Shown here: one piece after another, positions 21,591-32,324 of the stretch
Numbering within the stretch: position 1 is the stretch's first letter
Layout of the letters: every line of letters begins with the position of its first letter
From: Dendrolimus kikuchii
Lineage: Eukaryota; Arthropoda; Insecta; Lepidoptera; Lasiocampidae
Reading direction: 5' to 3'
Assembly (NCBI GenBank): GCA_019925095.2
Contig: JAHHIN020000030.1
Coordinates: 5,377,001-5,441,000, forward strand
Length of the DNA stretch: 64,000 nucleotides
Made by a program: the position numbers and the translations under genes
The notes under the pieces: generated by a model
Told to the model about the DNA's origin: nothing
Databases searched by the model: none
The model's input: only the letters and a program-made list of their open reading frames with translations

Positions 21591-22940
21591 ACGTAACGGC
21601 GTCCAAGTCGAGTTGGCCCCTAACCATGACTTGAACTTTTGAAGTCGAAGTCTTAAAGTTACTGTGGAAAATGTACAACTTGATGGGCGTGCAAACGTCA
21701 AAAGTAAAATAAATCGTTGGGCAAGGTATAACCAGTATCAAGTACAAGAAAATAAATAAGCAGTTTGTATTAGTCATAGGGACTCTTGTACATTAGAAAA
21801 GAAATAAAAAATAAAGAAAAATATAAGAAGAATAAAAAAGCAACAAAAACAGAAAATCCAGTTCGTTCGGAGAGAGGGAAGAAAAAACAACGTCTAGACT
21901 CCTATTATATTAATAAACTCTGTGGTCTAGAACATGAACTAATTTTTTTGCCTTCTGGCAATATTCTATTTTATCTGTAGTCCATAGATGATACTGTCAA
22001 TGCCAGTGTATTATAAACTAAGAGAAATTATCCATGTTATTTTAATTCTAACGCTGATCCAAACCTAAAATCTACTAAATACGGATATAACAATAAAACG
22101 TTTCACATGAGCAGTATTTTTTTTTAAGTTTACCAAGAATCTCTAGCGGAATTTAAAACAAAAACCAAAGATCCGCCGACATGTCAGGTTTGTAATGTTT
22201 CGTTTAGCTTCTTTTTGATCAAATAGTTGTTCTGTAAATTATTACTCACTCTTACTTACAAAATTATAAAGTAAACATCATGGTTATGTTGACAAAATGC
22301 GTGTGTCGTAAATAAGGCAATTTGAAACTTGCACGATGTTTGTAAAAAGGACTAGGAAGTATCAAAATTACTCATGACATAATATTGGAGTTGCTAGAAT
22401 CTAGACACATCTGTGGAAGTGGCGCCTCTATTATTTCCTACTCTATTTGGCCATACTTTACTACTATTTTCATCGCGCCTCCTTAGAGCAAAAATTAAAA
22501 TTAAACAACGTGTAGTGACATCTGTATTTATTCGTACGTAACATGAAGCGGAACGGAAGACCACAGACTAACGAATGAAATGGTCTGTCATCTTTTTTTC
22601 ATATTACGTCAAAAAGCTTCACGTACTTTTATGTATAACACCGAGATGGCGCTATTTCATATCTACATCTGACGTCAAATGCATCGTTACTCGAGCGCCA
22701 TCTGTCCACTTTAGTTGACGACGAAAATTTGCTACAACCAGTAATACACGACACCCGTCATGTGGCTCATTCTATATCTTATCAACCGTTCATTTGCCTT
22801 ACTTTCGGTTAAAATTTGACATAGCTTCATTCCAGTAATAATAACTTTCAAACCATTAAGGCAACGAATGAATTGGAATGAATAGTAAGATGTAGGACCG
22901 GCCGTTAGATGCGCGTCGATTTGGTGTACTGTACACCAAC
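21591..22940. other. unassigned sequence upstream of the Kazal gene
   Basis: No convincing frame and no repeat recognised. Near 22945 the string ATTTCAGTCG, and at about 22965 CGTCAGTCTA, fit the arthropod initiator consensus TCAGTY, so the promoter of the gene below may lie at its right end. I see no TATA box at the right distance. Confidence 0.35.
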
Positions 22941-23127
22941 ATTTCAGTCGTCTCAGACGTGTGCGTCAGTCTATAGTTCGCTTTACGCTTTTATAACTTG
23001 TTATGAAATTTAAAAAACAAAACCATGAAAAACAATGCACCTTTCTATTATAGTCATTATTCGTGCACGTGTTAAAAAAAATGCAAAAAATGTAATCCAT
23101 ACATTCACAAACAGTTTTAGTGCAACA

Positions 23128-23265
23128 ATGACCAGAAGAGTATTATTTCCTGTAATTTTTGGTGTTTTTTTCTATGAATTCATTTCAATTATGTCTTGTC
23201 ATATACCGAAAAATAATTCGGGTATTATCGTAACTTATTCCGGACATGCTGAAGCAAATTTTGTG
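23128..23265 (+). CDS. Kazal-like secreted protein gene, exon 1 (signal peptide)
   Basis: 46 codons from the ATG at 23128 to a strong donor, GTG|GTAAGTGG. The peptide begins MTRR, then has a hydrophobic core of about 18 residues (VLFPVIFGVFF ... ISIM) ending in SC. This is a typical signal peptide with cleavage after the Ser-Cys region. The exon ends in phase 0, matching exon 2. An in-frame ATG at 23035 would add 31 residues and bury the signal peptide, so I prefer 23128. Out-of-frame ATGs (for example 23025) lie upstream, so the true mRNA start may be further in. The link to exon 2 across 11.8 kb rests on phase and on the need for a secreted start, so it is the least certain junction. Confidence 0.6.
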
Positions 23266-23326
23266 GTAAGTGGTTCTAAAATGGGTAGCACGGAAGAAGA
23301 ATACAGAAAAGAAGAGTAGACAGCAA

Positions 23327-24000
23327 TCAGCCCGGAAGCAGCACGCTCGAGGAGGCACCTCCTGTGAGGTTCGACCTCGGCTCGACCGCTGCGGGGGATT
23401 GACTCTATATTGAGAATTAGCCGTTAAAGGCTGAAAGAGCTAAGCCAACAGGCTGAAGTGATTATTTGGGGACCAATTATCGACTCCGCCGGCGGAGCCG
23501 ATCCTAGTCTATCATTACTACCGCTTCGCAACGTGTTATAGCTGGAGGAGAAGAAGCGGCGGAAGAAACTCTCCAGCAACACGCCTATGCTAATCTTGTA
23601 TGGCTACTTGTGTCTGTAGTGAGTGAGTGAGATTGGTGGGGTCTTACCTTTGTGTAAGAGGATCCGAGCCGGGGGCTCTCCGGCGTCTGTTTTGTCTGCG
23701 TCTGTTATGCCAGGCTGATGTTCTGAGCCTCGGGGGGTTCATAGTCGCGAGGAGACGGGTGATTTCATCGGGCTCGTCAATGAGTACATTGCGAGGGCGA
23801 CGATTTCTCATGGGAGCGTTCGGTGTGGGTTTGTAGTTGACCGTTTCCGTCACCAGAGGGTTCGGGTGATGGGGGGCAAGGTCAAAGAATCTGCGCGATA
23901 GAGTGATTATATAGTCTTTGATGGAGGGAAGCTCCAGATCGCGATGCAGGTCGGCGAGCCGCGTATAGCGCGGGGCGTCGACTGCAGCACGCATAAAGTG
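23327..24000 (-). pseudogene. Jockey-like LINE 3' fragment
   Basis: The minus frame 23644-24051 contains AAVDAPRYTRLADLHRDLEL and then IKDYI. This matches the C-terminal motif of Jockey-type ORF2 proteins (an aromatic-R-N/L-x-x-x-H-x-D-L pattern). An Arg/Pro-rich tail follows. The upstream MIKFLIILS leader is outside the element. The 3' flank (23330-23640 on the + strand) is GC-rich 3' UTR; it includes GCTTCGCAACGTGTTATAG at 23525, a string also present in the Penelope-like repeats. The whole lies in intron 1 of the Kazal gene. Confidence 0.6.
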
Positions 24001-24084
24001 CACAATAAAGAATAAAGAGATTATGGATAATATAATAAGGAATTTTATCATAATATGTTATCTTATACTTCTTAAACTAATACT

Positions 24085-24175
24085 AATATATATATTATAA
24101 AGCTGAAGAGTTTGATTGTTTAAACGCGCTAATCTCAGGAACCGCTGGTCCGATTTGAAAAATTCTTTCAGTGTT
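24085..24175 (+). repeat. Lep1-like Helitron 5' part, split by BEL/Pao insertion
   Basis: TATAAAGCTGAAGAGTTTG, AACGCGCTAATCTCAGGAAC and TTTGAAAAATTCTTTCAGTG are the 5' end of a Helitron family seen again at 30826 and 32322. The sequence stops at the BEL/Pao LTR and resumes at 30362 with GAATAGTACATTTATCGAGG, as in the uninterrupted copies. Confidence 0.75.
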
Positions 24176-24435
24176 TGTTCAATCATAAAATCTGAATACA
24201 TGCTACTGATTAGTTGTGGTGAAAAGTAACTAGATGGCGTTACACGTTTTGAAATCGGCATAAAGTCGATTTATTCTCATACATTGAAAATTTTATCCTA
24301 CCTACATGACAGTTCTATATTATAGACTTTGTTCTGCCATAGCTGTGTTACGAGTTTTATTTCAAATTATAAATCCTTTGTCTAGTTTGCGAAAATATAA
24401 GTTAATAGTGAGAATTAAACGAGCTATTTCGAATA
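24176..24435 (+). repeat. BEL/Pao 5' LTR
   Basis: Begins TGTTCAATCATA, ends TTTCGAATA. The 3' LTR ends TTTCGAACA, so the CA terminus has mutated here. Two bases separate it from the primer-binding site. Confidence 0.92.
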
Positions 24436-24497
24436 TCTGGTGCCGAAATCCGGGAGTGTAAACTGAACAGTGTAAATCAGTGTAAATTCAACGTAAA

Positions 24498-25425
24498 ATG
24501 TCTGAGAAACTAAAATTTGAACTGAGAAAACAAGACGACTTATTTGACCGTTTAAAAAAAGCATGAACTAACTACAAAAAATCCCCGAAGGAGAGAATAA
24601 CTGCTACATATATCGAGACTAAACTCGAAGCTTTGGAGAAATTGTGTGAGACTTTTTTCGAAGGTCATAACGAGATTGCAGCTGCTATAGAGAGGTCAGA
24701 TAAATCCAAACTTGTCTATTTTGAGGATGATGTGTACTCACAATTTGAAGATGTTTACTCAGAATATAAAACTAAACTTAAAGATGATTTAAGTGTATTT
24801 AAGCCTACTCGTGAATCTAGTTCTGGATCTAGCTACGCAACAGGCAGAGGCAATTCAGAGACGTCGGGATGTGAAGTGAAACTACCTCAAATTCACTTAC
24901 CAAAATTTAGTGGTGGTTATGAAGAATGGCAGACATTTCACGATATGTTTGATTCTCTTATAAATAAAAATACTAGTTTGAGTGCTGTACAAAAGCTACA
25001 CTACTTAAAAAGCTGCTTGTCTGGAGAAGCTGAAAATCTTTTAAGAAATTTATCTACGATTGAGAGTAACTACAGTGAGGCGTGGAGGCAACTTACACGT
25101 CGTTATAGTAATAAACGTTACAATTCTAATGAGATCATGAAACGCCTTTTTGCACAAAAAAAGCATAACAAATCAGTCTGCCACCGCTATAAAGCAGCTT
25201 TTAGATACAACATCGTCGTGTTTAAAATCGTTAGAGAATCTCAATGTCAATATAAGTTCTTGGGATGTTATCATAAATTATCTAATTGTGTCAAAGCTTG
25301 ATTTAGAGTCCAGAAAATTGTGGGAACTTGAAGTCAACAGATTAGAGCCTGAAGACTCAGTAGACTACCTGCCTACTTGGTCCGAACTGAAAAAAATACC
25401 TAGAAACACGATTTAGAACACTAGA
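24498..25425 (+). pseudogene. BEL/Pao gag, capsid part, with one stop and two frameshifts
   Basis: Starts at the ATG at 24498 (MSEKLKF). A TGA at 24564-24566 interrupts the frame, which then stays open to about 25155. The capsid region is recognisable: LPQIHLPKFSGGYEEWQTFHDMF (a motif of BEL/Pao gag) and KSCLSGEAENLLRNL. At the A7 run 25156-25162 the frame moves +1, and at the A7 run 25390-25396 it moves +1 again. It then joins the long frame at 25427. The conserved reading across each shift (for example TWSELKK then FRTLEMLEP-like) shows one original protein. The shifts sit exactly in homopolymers, so sequencing error is a real alternative. Confidence 0.85.
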
Positions 25426-25426
25426 A

Positions 25427-28400
25427 ATGTTAGAGCCGTCCCAATGCAACAAACATACATCGAGAACTTCAAACTACACGAGTGATACACTAAAGCAAAC
25501 TAAACAAAGGTCATTTCATTCATCCTTAGAGAAAAAGTCAAGTAAGTCCTGTCCTATGTGTTCAGGTGAACACGCTGTATATTTGTGCAAACAATTTGAA
25601 ACATACATTCCTGAAAAGAGATCCGAGTACATACAAGCAAAGGGTTTGTGTTTCAATTGCCTGTCACCGACACATACAGTGAAGAAGTGCCACATGCCCA
25701 CCAGTTGCCGACGCTGTGGCAAGAGACATCATACACTACTGCACTATGAGAGAGTTTCCAATGTAATGCCTCCTGTACCAGGAACTTCTGAGAATACTTC
25801 TACAGAAGCATTACAATCAAATACGCGTAGTCTAACAGAGACAAGAGTCGTAGCTCATTTAGCTAAAGAAAAACAGCAGAGCCGAGTGCTGTTGGCTACA
25901 GCGATGGTAAAAATAAAATCATCGAATGGTCAAACCCAAATAGTCCGAGCTTTAATAGACCAAGGGTCCGAAACTTCATTCATCACCGAAGCTACTGCAC
26001 GAGCCTTCCAAATGAAAGGATCATCGGTGAATGGAGTGGTTTCTGGAATTGGAGATGGAGAGACTAGAACCAGATTTAGAGTTTCTTTTGTCATTCAGTC
26101 ATTGCATAACCCTAATTTCACGATACCTGTTGATGCATTTGTACTAAAAAAATTGACTTCATATCTACCATCCACGGATGTGTCAGTACCTGACTGGCCA
26201 GATATAAAACACTTACCTTTGGCTGATCCAACCTACGGAACCCCTGGAAGGATAGACATAATTCTGGGAGTAGAAGTCTATGGAGAAATATTACTAAAAG
26301 GGTTACTGAAGCATACTGCATTGAGTGGGCCAGTGGCTCAGAATACCCAACTGGGATGGATCTTGTCGGGGAAGATAAATACGGATGTGACATCCAATCA
26401 CAGAGTTATCAGCTTACACCTACAACTAAAAGAAGATCAGCTTTTGAAACAGTTTTGGGAAATAGAAAGAGAACCTGACAGTATTCAAAAGAGAATGACA
26501 AAAGAAGAGATTCGCTGTGAAGAAATCTATGAAGAAACAACAAAAAGAGACAAAGAAGGAAGATATATTGTACGATTGCCTTTTAAGAGTTCAAAGCCAG
26601 ACTGTCAATTTGGTCAATCGTTAGAGATAGCACTGAGAAGATTCAAGTCATTAGAGAAGAAACTGAGTAGAGATACAAATCTTTATGAAGATTATAAAAA
26701 TGTGATAGAGGATTATGTGAAACAAAATCATATGAGAGAGATAACAGAGAAAGAACAGTTAGACGATTCTCATGTCGTTTACCTGCCACATCATGCAGTG
26801 GTTAGAAAAGACAAAGAGACGAGTAAGGTGAGAGTGGTCTTCGACGCTTCGAGTAAAGGCTCTAACAATGTCTCGTTGAATGACAATCTACTGGTTGGAC
26901 CTAAACTTCAACAAGACTTACGCCATATACTAATGAGATGGAGACGACACACAATATGCATTATCGCTGATTTGGTCCAAATGTACCGCCAAGTGCGCAT
27001 TGATGAGCAGGATACGGACTTTCAAAGAATAATTTGGAGACCAAGACCACACGATCCTATTCAACACTACAAACTATTGAGACTCACCTTCGGGACTTCC
27101 TGTGCACCATATCTCGCAGTAAAGTCACTACAACAATTAGCTAAGGATGAGCAGTCGAAGTATCCTCTAGCTGCTCAAATTACCCTGCAAGATTACTATA
27201 TGGATGATCTACTTACAGGTTGTGAGACTACTGTTCAAGCAATAGATATCTACAAAGAGATGAATAACCTAATGAGAGCAGGCGGATTCGAACTCCAAAA
27301 ATGGTGTAGCAACAGCGACGAGTTGCTAGGTCATATCGAAGAAGAGAATCAGAGATCGAACCAATCTGTCGTCTTCAAATCTAATGACAACATCAAAGTG
27401 TTAGGTTTGTCATGGAATAAGACTACCGATGAATTTGAATACCATTTTAATTTACCTGAAAATGACGATGAAGGTACAACTAAGAGGATGGTGCTTTCTG
27501 CGATTGCTCGGTTATACGACCCTATGGGCTGGATAGCTCCAGTAATTATAACCTCGAAAATATTCATACAAAACCTTTGGAAATCAAGGCTATCTTGGGA
27601 TGAGAAACTTAACCGACAAGTTTTGCTAGAGTGGCAACAGTACAAGATAGACTTAGAGAACGTTAAGGATATTATTATACCTCGATGGTTACAAACGAGA
27701 AGTGATGACTACATAGAGCTCCACGCATTCGCCGATGCTTCCCAAGCGGCATACGCCGCAGCTGTTTATCTGAAGTCGACGTCTAAAGATGGAAAGACAG
27801 TGGTTAATCTTGTGACAGCCAAAACCAAGGTAGCGCCTGTAGAGAAAGAGATTTCCATTCCTCGTATGGAATTATGTGCAGCATTGCTAGCCACTAAACT
27901 TCTGTATGAAGTTTCACAGATTATGAACGTACCGAAGAGAAACATATACGCATGGTCGGACAGTACAGTCGTCTTAGCATGGATAGCGGGAGAACCCAGT
28001 CGGTGGACCACTTTTGTCAGCAACAGAATATCTGAGATTCTCACCATGCTAGATAAAGACCAGTGGAGGCATGTCACTACAGATCAGAACCCGGCTGACT
28101 GTGCATCAAGAGGGTTATCAACTTCAGAGCTGGTGAAACATAAACTCTGGTGGCATGGTCCAAAGTGGTTGCAACAAGACGAATACCAACGAGAACCCCG
28201 TAACAGTTTTGAAACATCCGAGGAGACTAGAGCAATCAAGGTCTTAACAGCTACTGTTAAAGAGAAAGAAGAATTCATTTGGACAAGATTTTCTAATTTA
28301 TCAAAAATGTTAAGAATACTATCTTACTGCAAAAAGATTTTGAACTTAAAACTACCTAAAGAGAACAGAAAAACTTTATCTAAAATTGTTAGTAAGGAAG

Positions 28401-29635
28401 AAAAGAATGACATATTGAAATTTTGTATAAAAGAAACACAGGCGAAGACTTTTGAAGAGGAAATCAATTATTTACAACATCAGAAGAGTATACCAAAGAA
28501 GAATCAACTTCATTCTCTTAATCCGCTTCTTGATGACAATGGAATTTTAAGAGTAGGAGGTCGGATACATATGGCTCAAGTAGATTATGATAAACAACAT
28601 CCAGTAATATTACCTTGTGATAGTCATCTCACTAAACTTATAATACAAGATGCTCATGACAAAACCTTTCATGGAGGACCACAATTGATGTTAAATTTCT
28701 TGAGAACAAAATACTGGGTTATTCGAGCGAGAGAGTGTGTAAAGAAATGTTACAGAAATTGTGTAACATGTTTACGTTATTCACAGCAAAATCACAACCA
28801 GCTAATGGGACAGCTGCCAGAAACTAGACTAAAGCCAATGAGACCTTTTAAGATTTCTGGAGTGGATTTTACTGGTCACATCAACATTCGATTTTCACCA
28901 GGTCGAGGGTCAAAATCATACAAGGGCTACATTTGTCTTTTTGTTTGCTTCAGCACAAAAGCAATACACCTTGAAGCAGTTTCCGATTTAACATCTGAAG
29001 GCTTCATCGCCGCCTATCGAAGATTTGTATCGAGGAGAGGTCATTGCCGTACCCTGTACTCAGACAATGGCACAAACTTCATCGGTGCTGATAAGGAGTT
29101 ACGGGAGATGTTTAATCGTGCAACATCACAACTCCCTGATGAAATTCGACATCTTGTAGCTAATGAAGGAACTGAGTGGAAATTTATTCCACCACAGGCC
29201 CCTAATTTTGGCGGGCTCTGGGAGGCGGGAGTGCGCTCTGCCAAGAAACATTTGAAGAGAGTGATTGGAGATTCTACATTAACTTTTGAGGAGCTCACTA
29301 CTGTACTCACTCAAATAGAAGCGTGTCTTAACTCACGTCCTCTGTCTTATTTGAGCGAAAACTCAGACGATCCAGAGCCTCTTACACCAGGCCATTTTCT
29401 TGTGGGAGAGTCACTTTTGATAATTCCGGACGAGATATACAATGAGAAGGACAAAATTTCTGATTTAAAGCGATGGAAATACTGCCAAAAACTGATGAAT
29501 GACTTTTGGAGAAGGTGGTCAGATGAATATTTGGTCACTTTGAACCAAAGATATAAGTGGACCACGCAGAAAATGGAGCCTGAAATCGATGACATTGTAA
29601 TAATTAGAGAAAAGGGTGTCCCTCCTTCTAAATGA
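25427..29635 (+). CDS. BEL/Pao gag end and pol: nucleocapsid, protease, RT, RNase H, integrase
   Basis: 1402 codons without a break. Residues 42-102 hold zinc knuckles (CPMC, CFNC, CRRC with His partners). The protease has LIDQGSETSF with catalytic Asp at 178. RT starts near 469 (VVFDASSKG) and has YYMDD near 590. RNase H spans about 765-895 (HAFADASQ, AWSDSTVV, NPADCASRG). The integrase zinc motif lies near 1076-1113, and the catalytic residues near 1145 (VDFTG), 1210 (YSDNGTNF) and 1264 (WEAGV). A DUF5641-type C-terminus follows. All catalytic residues I can check are present. The TGA at 29633 cuts the last 45 or so codons. Confidence 0.93.
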   Translation: MLEPSQCNKHTSRTSNYTSDTLKQTKQRSFHSSLEKKSSKSCPMCSGEHAVYLCKQFETYIPEKRSEYIQAKGLCFNCLSPTHTVKKCHMPTSCRRCGKRHHTLLHYERVSNVMPPVPGTSENTSTEALQSNTRSLTETRVVAHLAKEKQQSRVLLATAMVKIKSSNGQTQIVRALIDQGSETSFITEATARAFQMKGSSVNGVVSGIGDGETRTRFRVSFVIQSLHNPNFTIPVDAFVLKKLTSYLPSTDVSVPDWPDIKHLPLADPTYGTPGRIDIILGVEVYGEILLKGLLKHTALSGPVAQNTQLGWILSGKINTDVTSNHRVISLHLQLKEDQLLKQFWEIEREPDSIQKRMTKEEIRCEEIYEETTKRDKEGRYIVRLPFKSSKPDCQFGQSLEIALRRFKSLEKKLSRDTNLYEDYKNVIEDYVKQNHMREITEKEQLDDSHVVYLPHHAVVRKDKETSKVRVVFDASSKGSNNVSLNDNLLVGPKLQQDLRHILMRWRRHTICIIADLVQMYRQVRIDEQDTDFQRIIWRPRPHDPIQHYKLLRLTFGTSCAPYLAVKSLQQLAKDEQSKYPLAAQITLQDYYMDDLLTGCETTVQAIDIYKEMNNLMRAGGFELQKWCSNSDELLGHIEEENQRSNQSVVFKSNDNIKVLGLSWNKTTDEFEYHFNLPENDDEGTTKRMVLSAIARLYDPMGWIAPVIITSKIFIQNLWKSRLSWDEKLNRQVLLEWQQYKIDLENVKDIIIPRWLQTRSDDYIELHAFADASQAAYAAAVYLKSTSKDGKTVVNLVTAKTKVAPVEKEISIPRMELCAALLATKLLYEVSQIMNVPKRNIYAWSDSTVVLAWIAGEPSRWTTFVSNRISEILTMLDKDQWRHVTTDQNPADCASRGLSTSELVKHKLWWHGPKWLQQDEYQREPRNSFETSEETRAIKVLTATVKEKEEFIWTRFSNLSKMLRILSYCKKILNLKLPKENRKTLSKIVSKEEKNDILKFCIKETQAKTFEEEINYLQHQKSIPKKNQLHSLNPLLDDNGILRVGGRIHMAQVDYDKQHPVILPCDSHLTKLIIQDAHDKTFHGGPQLMLNFLRTKYWVIRARECVKKCYRNCVTCLRYSQQNHNQLMGQLPETRLKPMRPFKISGVDFTGHINIRFSPGRGSKSYKGYICLFVCFSTKAIHLEAVSDLTSEGFIAAYRRFVSRRGHCRTLYSDNGTNFIGADKELREMFNRATSQLPDEIRHLVANEGTEWKFIPPQAPNFGGLWEAGVRSAKKHLKRVIGDSTLTFEELTTVLTQIEACLNSRPLSYLSENSDDPEPLTPGHFLVGESLLIIPDEIYNEKDKISDLKRWKYCQKLMNDFWRRWSDEYLVTLNQRYKWTTQKMEPEIDDIVIIREKGVPPSK

Positions 29636-29771
29636 TGGCTTGGTAGAAAGAATTATAGAAAAACATACTGGAAAAGACAATCTTACGCGTGTAGTTTCTA
29701 TTAAAACCAAGAACGGTACTTGTAAAAGACCGTGTAATAAGTTATGTTTTTTACCAAAAGCAGTAGAGTAG
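29636..29771 (+). pseudogene. BEL/Pao pol C-terminal remnant
   Basis: Downstream of the TGA the conserved tail (RVVSIKTKNGTCKRP ... CFLPKAVE) continues in a shifted frame to a TAG at 29769-29771. It compares with VATVKTSTGVYKRPVVKLYPLP in the first element of the window. One stop and one small indel separate it from the main frame. Confidence 0.8.
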
Positions 29772-30096
29772 ATTTTTGTTTGTTTATTCATAAATTTAAT
29801 TATTTTGATCATGTTCATTAATTATTGTTTTAAAGAGTAGTAATTTGTTTTACAAATGTTACCAGAACAATTTGAGTCATATTTTCTTTCTTTTTACTTT
29901 GTGTCATTTCATGTGCATACTGCTAGAGATTTTCTTTTAATATTTTTTAAAACTTAGTTGTCATGGTGGGTCGATATAAATTGAGGGCAACATATTTTAG
30001 AGATTACTTTGCATTGTATAAGTTCGACAATTTAGAGTTCGTTTAATACTATTTTGAGGGTTAGTAAAAGGACTATGTCCTTTGGTGGGTGGATTA
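29772..30096 (+). other. BEL/Pao 3' untranslated region with polypurine tract
   Basis: AT-rich; TTTGGTGGGTGGAT just before 30097 is the likely polypurine tract. No other feature. Confidence 0.6.
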
Positions 30097-30356
30097 TGTT
30101 CAATCATATAATCTGAATACATGCTACTGATTAGTTGTGGTGAAAAGTAACTAGATGGCGTTACACGTTTTGAAATCGGCATAAAGTCGATTTATTCTCA
30201 TACATTGAAAATTTTATCCTACCTACATGACAGTTCTATATTATAGACTTTGTTCTGCCATAGCTGTGTTACGAGTTTTATTTCAAATTATAAATCCTTT
30301 GTCTAGTTTGCGAAAATATAAGTTAATAGTGAGAATTAAACGAGCTATTTCGAACA
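30097..30356 (+). repeat. BEL/Pao 3' LTR
   Basis: Begins TGTTCAATCATAT, ends TTTCGAACA, followed by the GTGTT duplication and resumed Helitron sequence. Confidence 0.92.
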
Positions 30357-30361
30357 GTGTT

Positions 30362-30825
30362 GAATAGTACATTTATCGAGGAAAGCTATAAGCTATATTA
30401 TATTTTCAAAAAAGTTAGGGATCCTTACTAAAAGTCCAATAATGTAACCCAAGGTGTAGAAAAATGACCCGAAAAAATCCTTACACGGCGTGCGCTGCGA
30501 AAACTATTGATTATAGAACAAAACAATGTACTACCACTTTGCAAACATATCATTGTCTACAAAAAATATCGCGTAACCATATGTCTAACTATTGTAGTTA
30601 TCTCACAATAAGCGTTTTCTTTTATTTTTTTTAAATAATTCAAATGCCGTCGCTTCAAAAACTCCTTATTTTGTACCTTGGTATTAATCCTTATCAAAAT
30701 AAATTACTCCATATTCAATACGAATTCAATACCTTTCTAGAACTTTTTGAATTATTCAATTCGGACGTTTCATTCAAAAGATATCGCGATATTTAAAATG
30801 TAAGTATTAATGTTGTAGCCAAATA
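30362..30825 (+). repeat. Helitron, continuation after the BEL/Pao insertion
   Basis: Resumes the 24085-24175 Helitron (GAATAGTACATTTATCGAGG, AAAGCTATAAGCTATATTAT). It includes CCTTACACGGCGTGCGCTG and a long AT-rich body with no protein. A second copy of the Helitron head begins at about 30829. Confidence 0.6.
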
Positions 30826-31031
30826 TACTACGCGCTAATCTCAGGAACTACTGGTCTGATTTGAAAAATTCTTTCAGTGTTGGATAGCCCATTTATCGAG
30901 GAAGGCTATAGGCTATATATCATCACGCTAAGACCAATAGGAGCGGAGCACCAATGAAGAATGTTTCAAAATCGGAGGGTTTTGATAGCAAATTCCACGC
31001 GGACAACGTTGCGGGCACAGCTAGTACTAAT
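30826..31031 (+). repeat. Lep1-like Helitron, copy 2
   Basis: Runs from CGCGCTAATCTCAGGAAC to GCGGGCACAGCTAGTA. The CTAGT 3' end with an A/T border is the Helitron hallmark. A mariner element follows within about 10 bp. Confidence 0.75.
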
Positions 31032-31035
31032 ATAA

Positions 31036-32324
31036 TAGGTTGGGGAAAAAGTCTTTTCGCATATAGTATGTATGAACTTGTAATAAGATCTCTTTGGCTA
31101 TACCATTTGTATCTGGCTGGTTTTGGTATCATTAAAAAGTTTTAATTTTAAAGAAGACAATTCCAAATTCAAATTAGGAAAATGTGTGATTTTCATTTGT
31201 TTTTCTTATTGTTAAAATGAGTGAATCTAATGAAGAAATTTGATACATTTTAAAATTTTACTACAAAAAAGGTAAAAATGCAACACAAGCCGCGAAAAAA
31301 ATTTGTAATGTTTATGGGCCTAATGCAGTATCTGTAAGAGTAGTGCAAATTTGGTTTAAGCGTTTTCAATCCGGAAATTTTGATATCAAAGATGCACGTC
31401 GCTCTGGTCGCCCTGTTATGGTCAAAATTGATGCCATTTTTGAAAAAGTGGAGCAAGATCGGCATATTAGTAGTTACGATGTAGCTGGAGAACTGGGAAT
31501 TGACCACAAAACGGTTTTGGCGCATTTGAAAAAAGCTGGGTACACAAAAACGCTCGATATTTGGGTGCCTCGTGAGCTCACTGAAAGAAACCTAATGAAC
31601 CGTGTACTCATTTGTGATTCTTTATTACGACGTAATGAAACCGAACCATTTTTGAAGAAGCTGACAACTGGTGATGAAAAGTGAATCACGTACGAGAAGA
31701 ACGTGCGAAAAAGATCGTGGTCAAAGGCCGGTCAGGCTTCACAGACTGTGGCGAAACCCGGGTTAACTCGCAACAAGGTGATGCTGTGTGTATGGTGGGA
31801 TTGGAAGGGCATTATTCATTATGAGCTGTTACCGCCAGGCAGAACAATCGATTCTGAACTGTACTGCGAACAACTGATGAGATTAAAGCAAAAAGTTGAG
31901 AGAAAGCGGCCGGAATTGATCAACAGAAGGGGTGTGGTTTTTCACCATGATAACGCTAGACCTCACACATCTTTAGCCACTCAGCAAAACTTACGTGAGT
32001 TTGGCTGGGAGGTGTTAATGCATCCGCCGTATAGTCCTGACCTTGCACCTTCAGATTTTCACCTGTTTCGGTCTCTGCAGAATTCCTTAGGCAGTGTCAG
32101 ATTAACATCACGAGAGGACTGCCAAAACCACTTGTCGCAGTTTTTTGATCAGAAGCTCCAAAATTTTTATAGCAATGGGATCACGTCCCTACCTACAAGA
32201 TGGCAAAAAGTTATCCAACAAAATGGCACCTATACATACTTTAGTCAAATGTAAATAAACTTTATAAAAAAACCTTTTGAATTTTTATATAAAATGTGAA
32301 GAAACTTTTTCCCCAACCTCATAT
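31036..32324 (+). mobile_element. mariner DNA transposon with two nonsense codons
   Basis: Terminal inverted repeats of about 28 bp with a few mismatches: GGTTGGGGAAAAAGTCTTTT at the left, and GAGGTTGGGGAAAAAGTTTC read on the minus strand at the right. TA dinucleotides border both ends. It contains a transposase frame of normal length. It lies between two Helitron copies, and both are in Kazal intron 1. Confidence 0.9.
31217..32254 (+). pseudogene. mariner transposase, two in-frame TGA stops
   Basis: 346 codons in a single frame from the ATG at 31217 to the TAA at 32252, the usual mariner length. The only breaks are TGA at codon 9 (31241-31243) and TGA at 31682-31684, right after LTTGDEK where mariners have a Trp. 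The helix-turn-helix region (KGKNATQAAKKI, RSGRP, LGIDHKTVLAHLKK) and WVPRELTE linker are present. The catalytic triad is TGDE (first Asp), FHHDNARPH (second) and YSPDLAPSDFH (third), the D,D34D type. Both stops look like single substitutions, so inactivation may be recent. Confidence 0.93.

Larger units (their letters stand above)
24176..30356 (+). mobile_element. BEL/Pao LTR retrotransposon, nearly intact
   Basis: Two 260-bp LTRs (24176-24435 and 30097-30356) differ at only two positions by eye. The 5-bp target duplication GTGTT flanks the element (24171-24175 and 30357-30361). A primer-binding site TGGTGCCGAAATCCGGG lies at 24438-24454. Gag and pol follow in order. Lesions are few: one TGA in gag, two one-base shifts at A7 runs, and a stop plus shift at the extreme C-terminus. 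It sits in intron 1 of the Kazal gene, in the gene's orientation, and inside an older Helitron. Confidence 0.93.

Noticed and set aside
23035..23127. Upstream in-frame ATG for exon 1
   Set aside because: It would place 31 basic and polar residues before the signal peptide, and several out-of-frame ATGs also lie upstream.
25156..25396. Programmed ribosomal frameshifting in the BEL/Pao gag
   Set aside because: Two shifts in the same direction inside one domain do not fit the gag-pol pattern; homopolymer indels explain them better.
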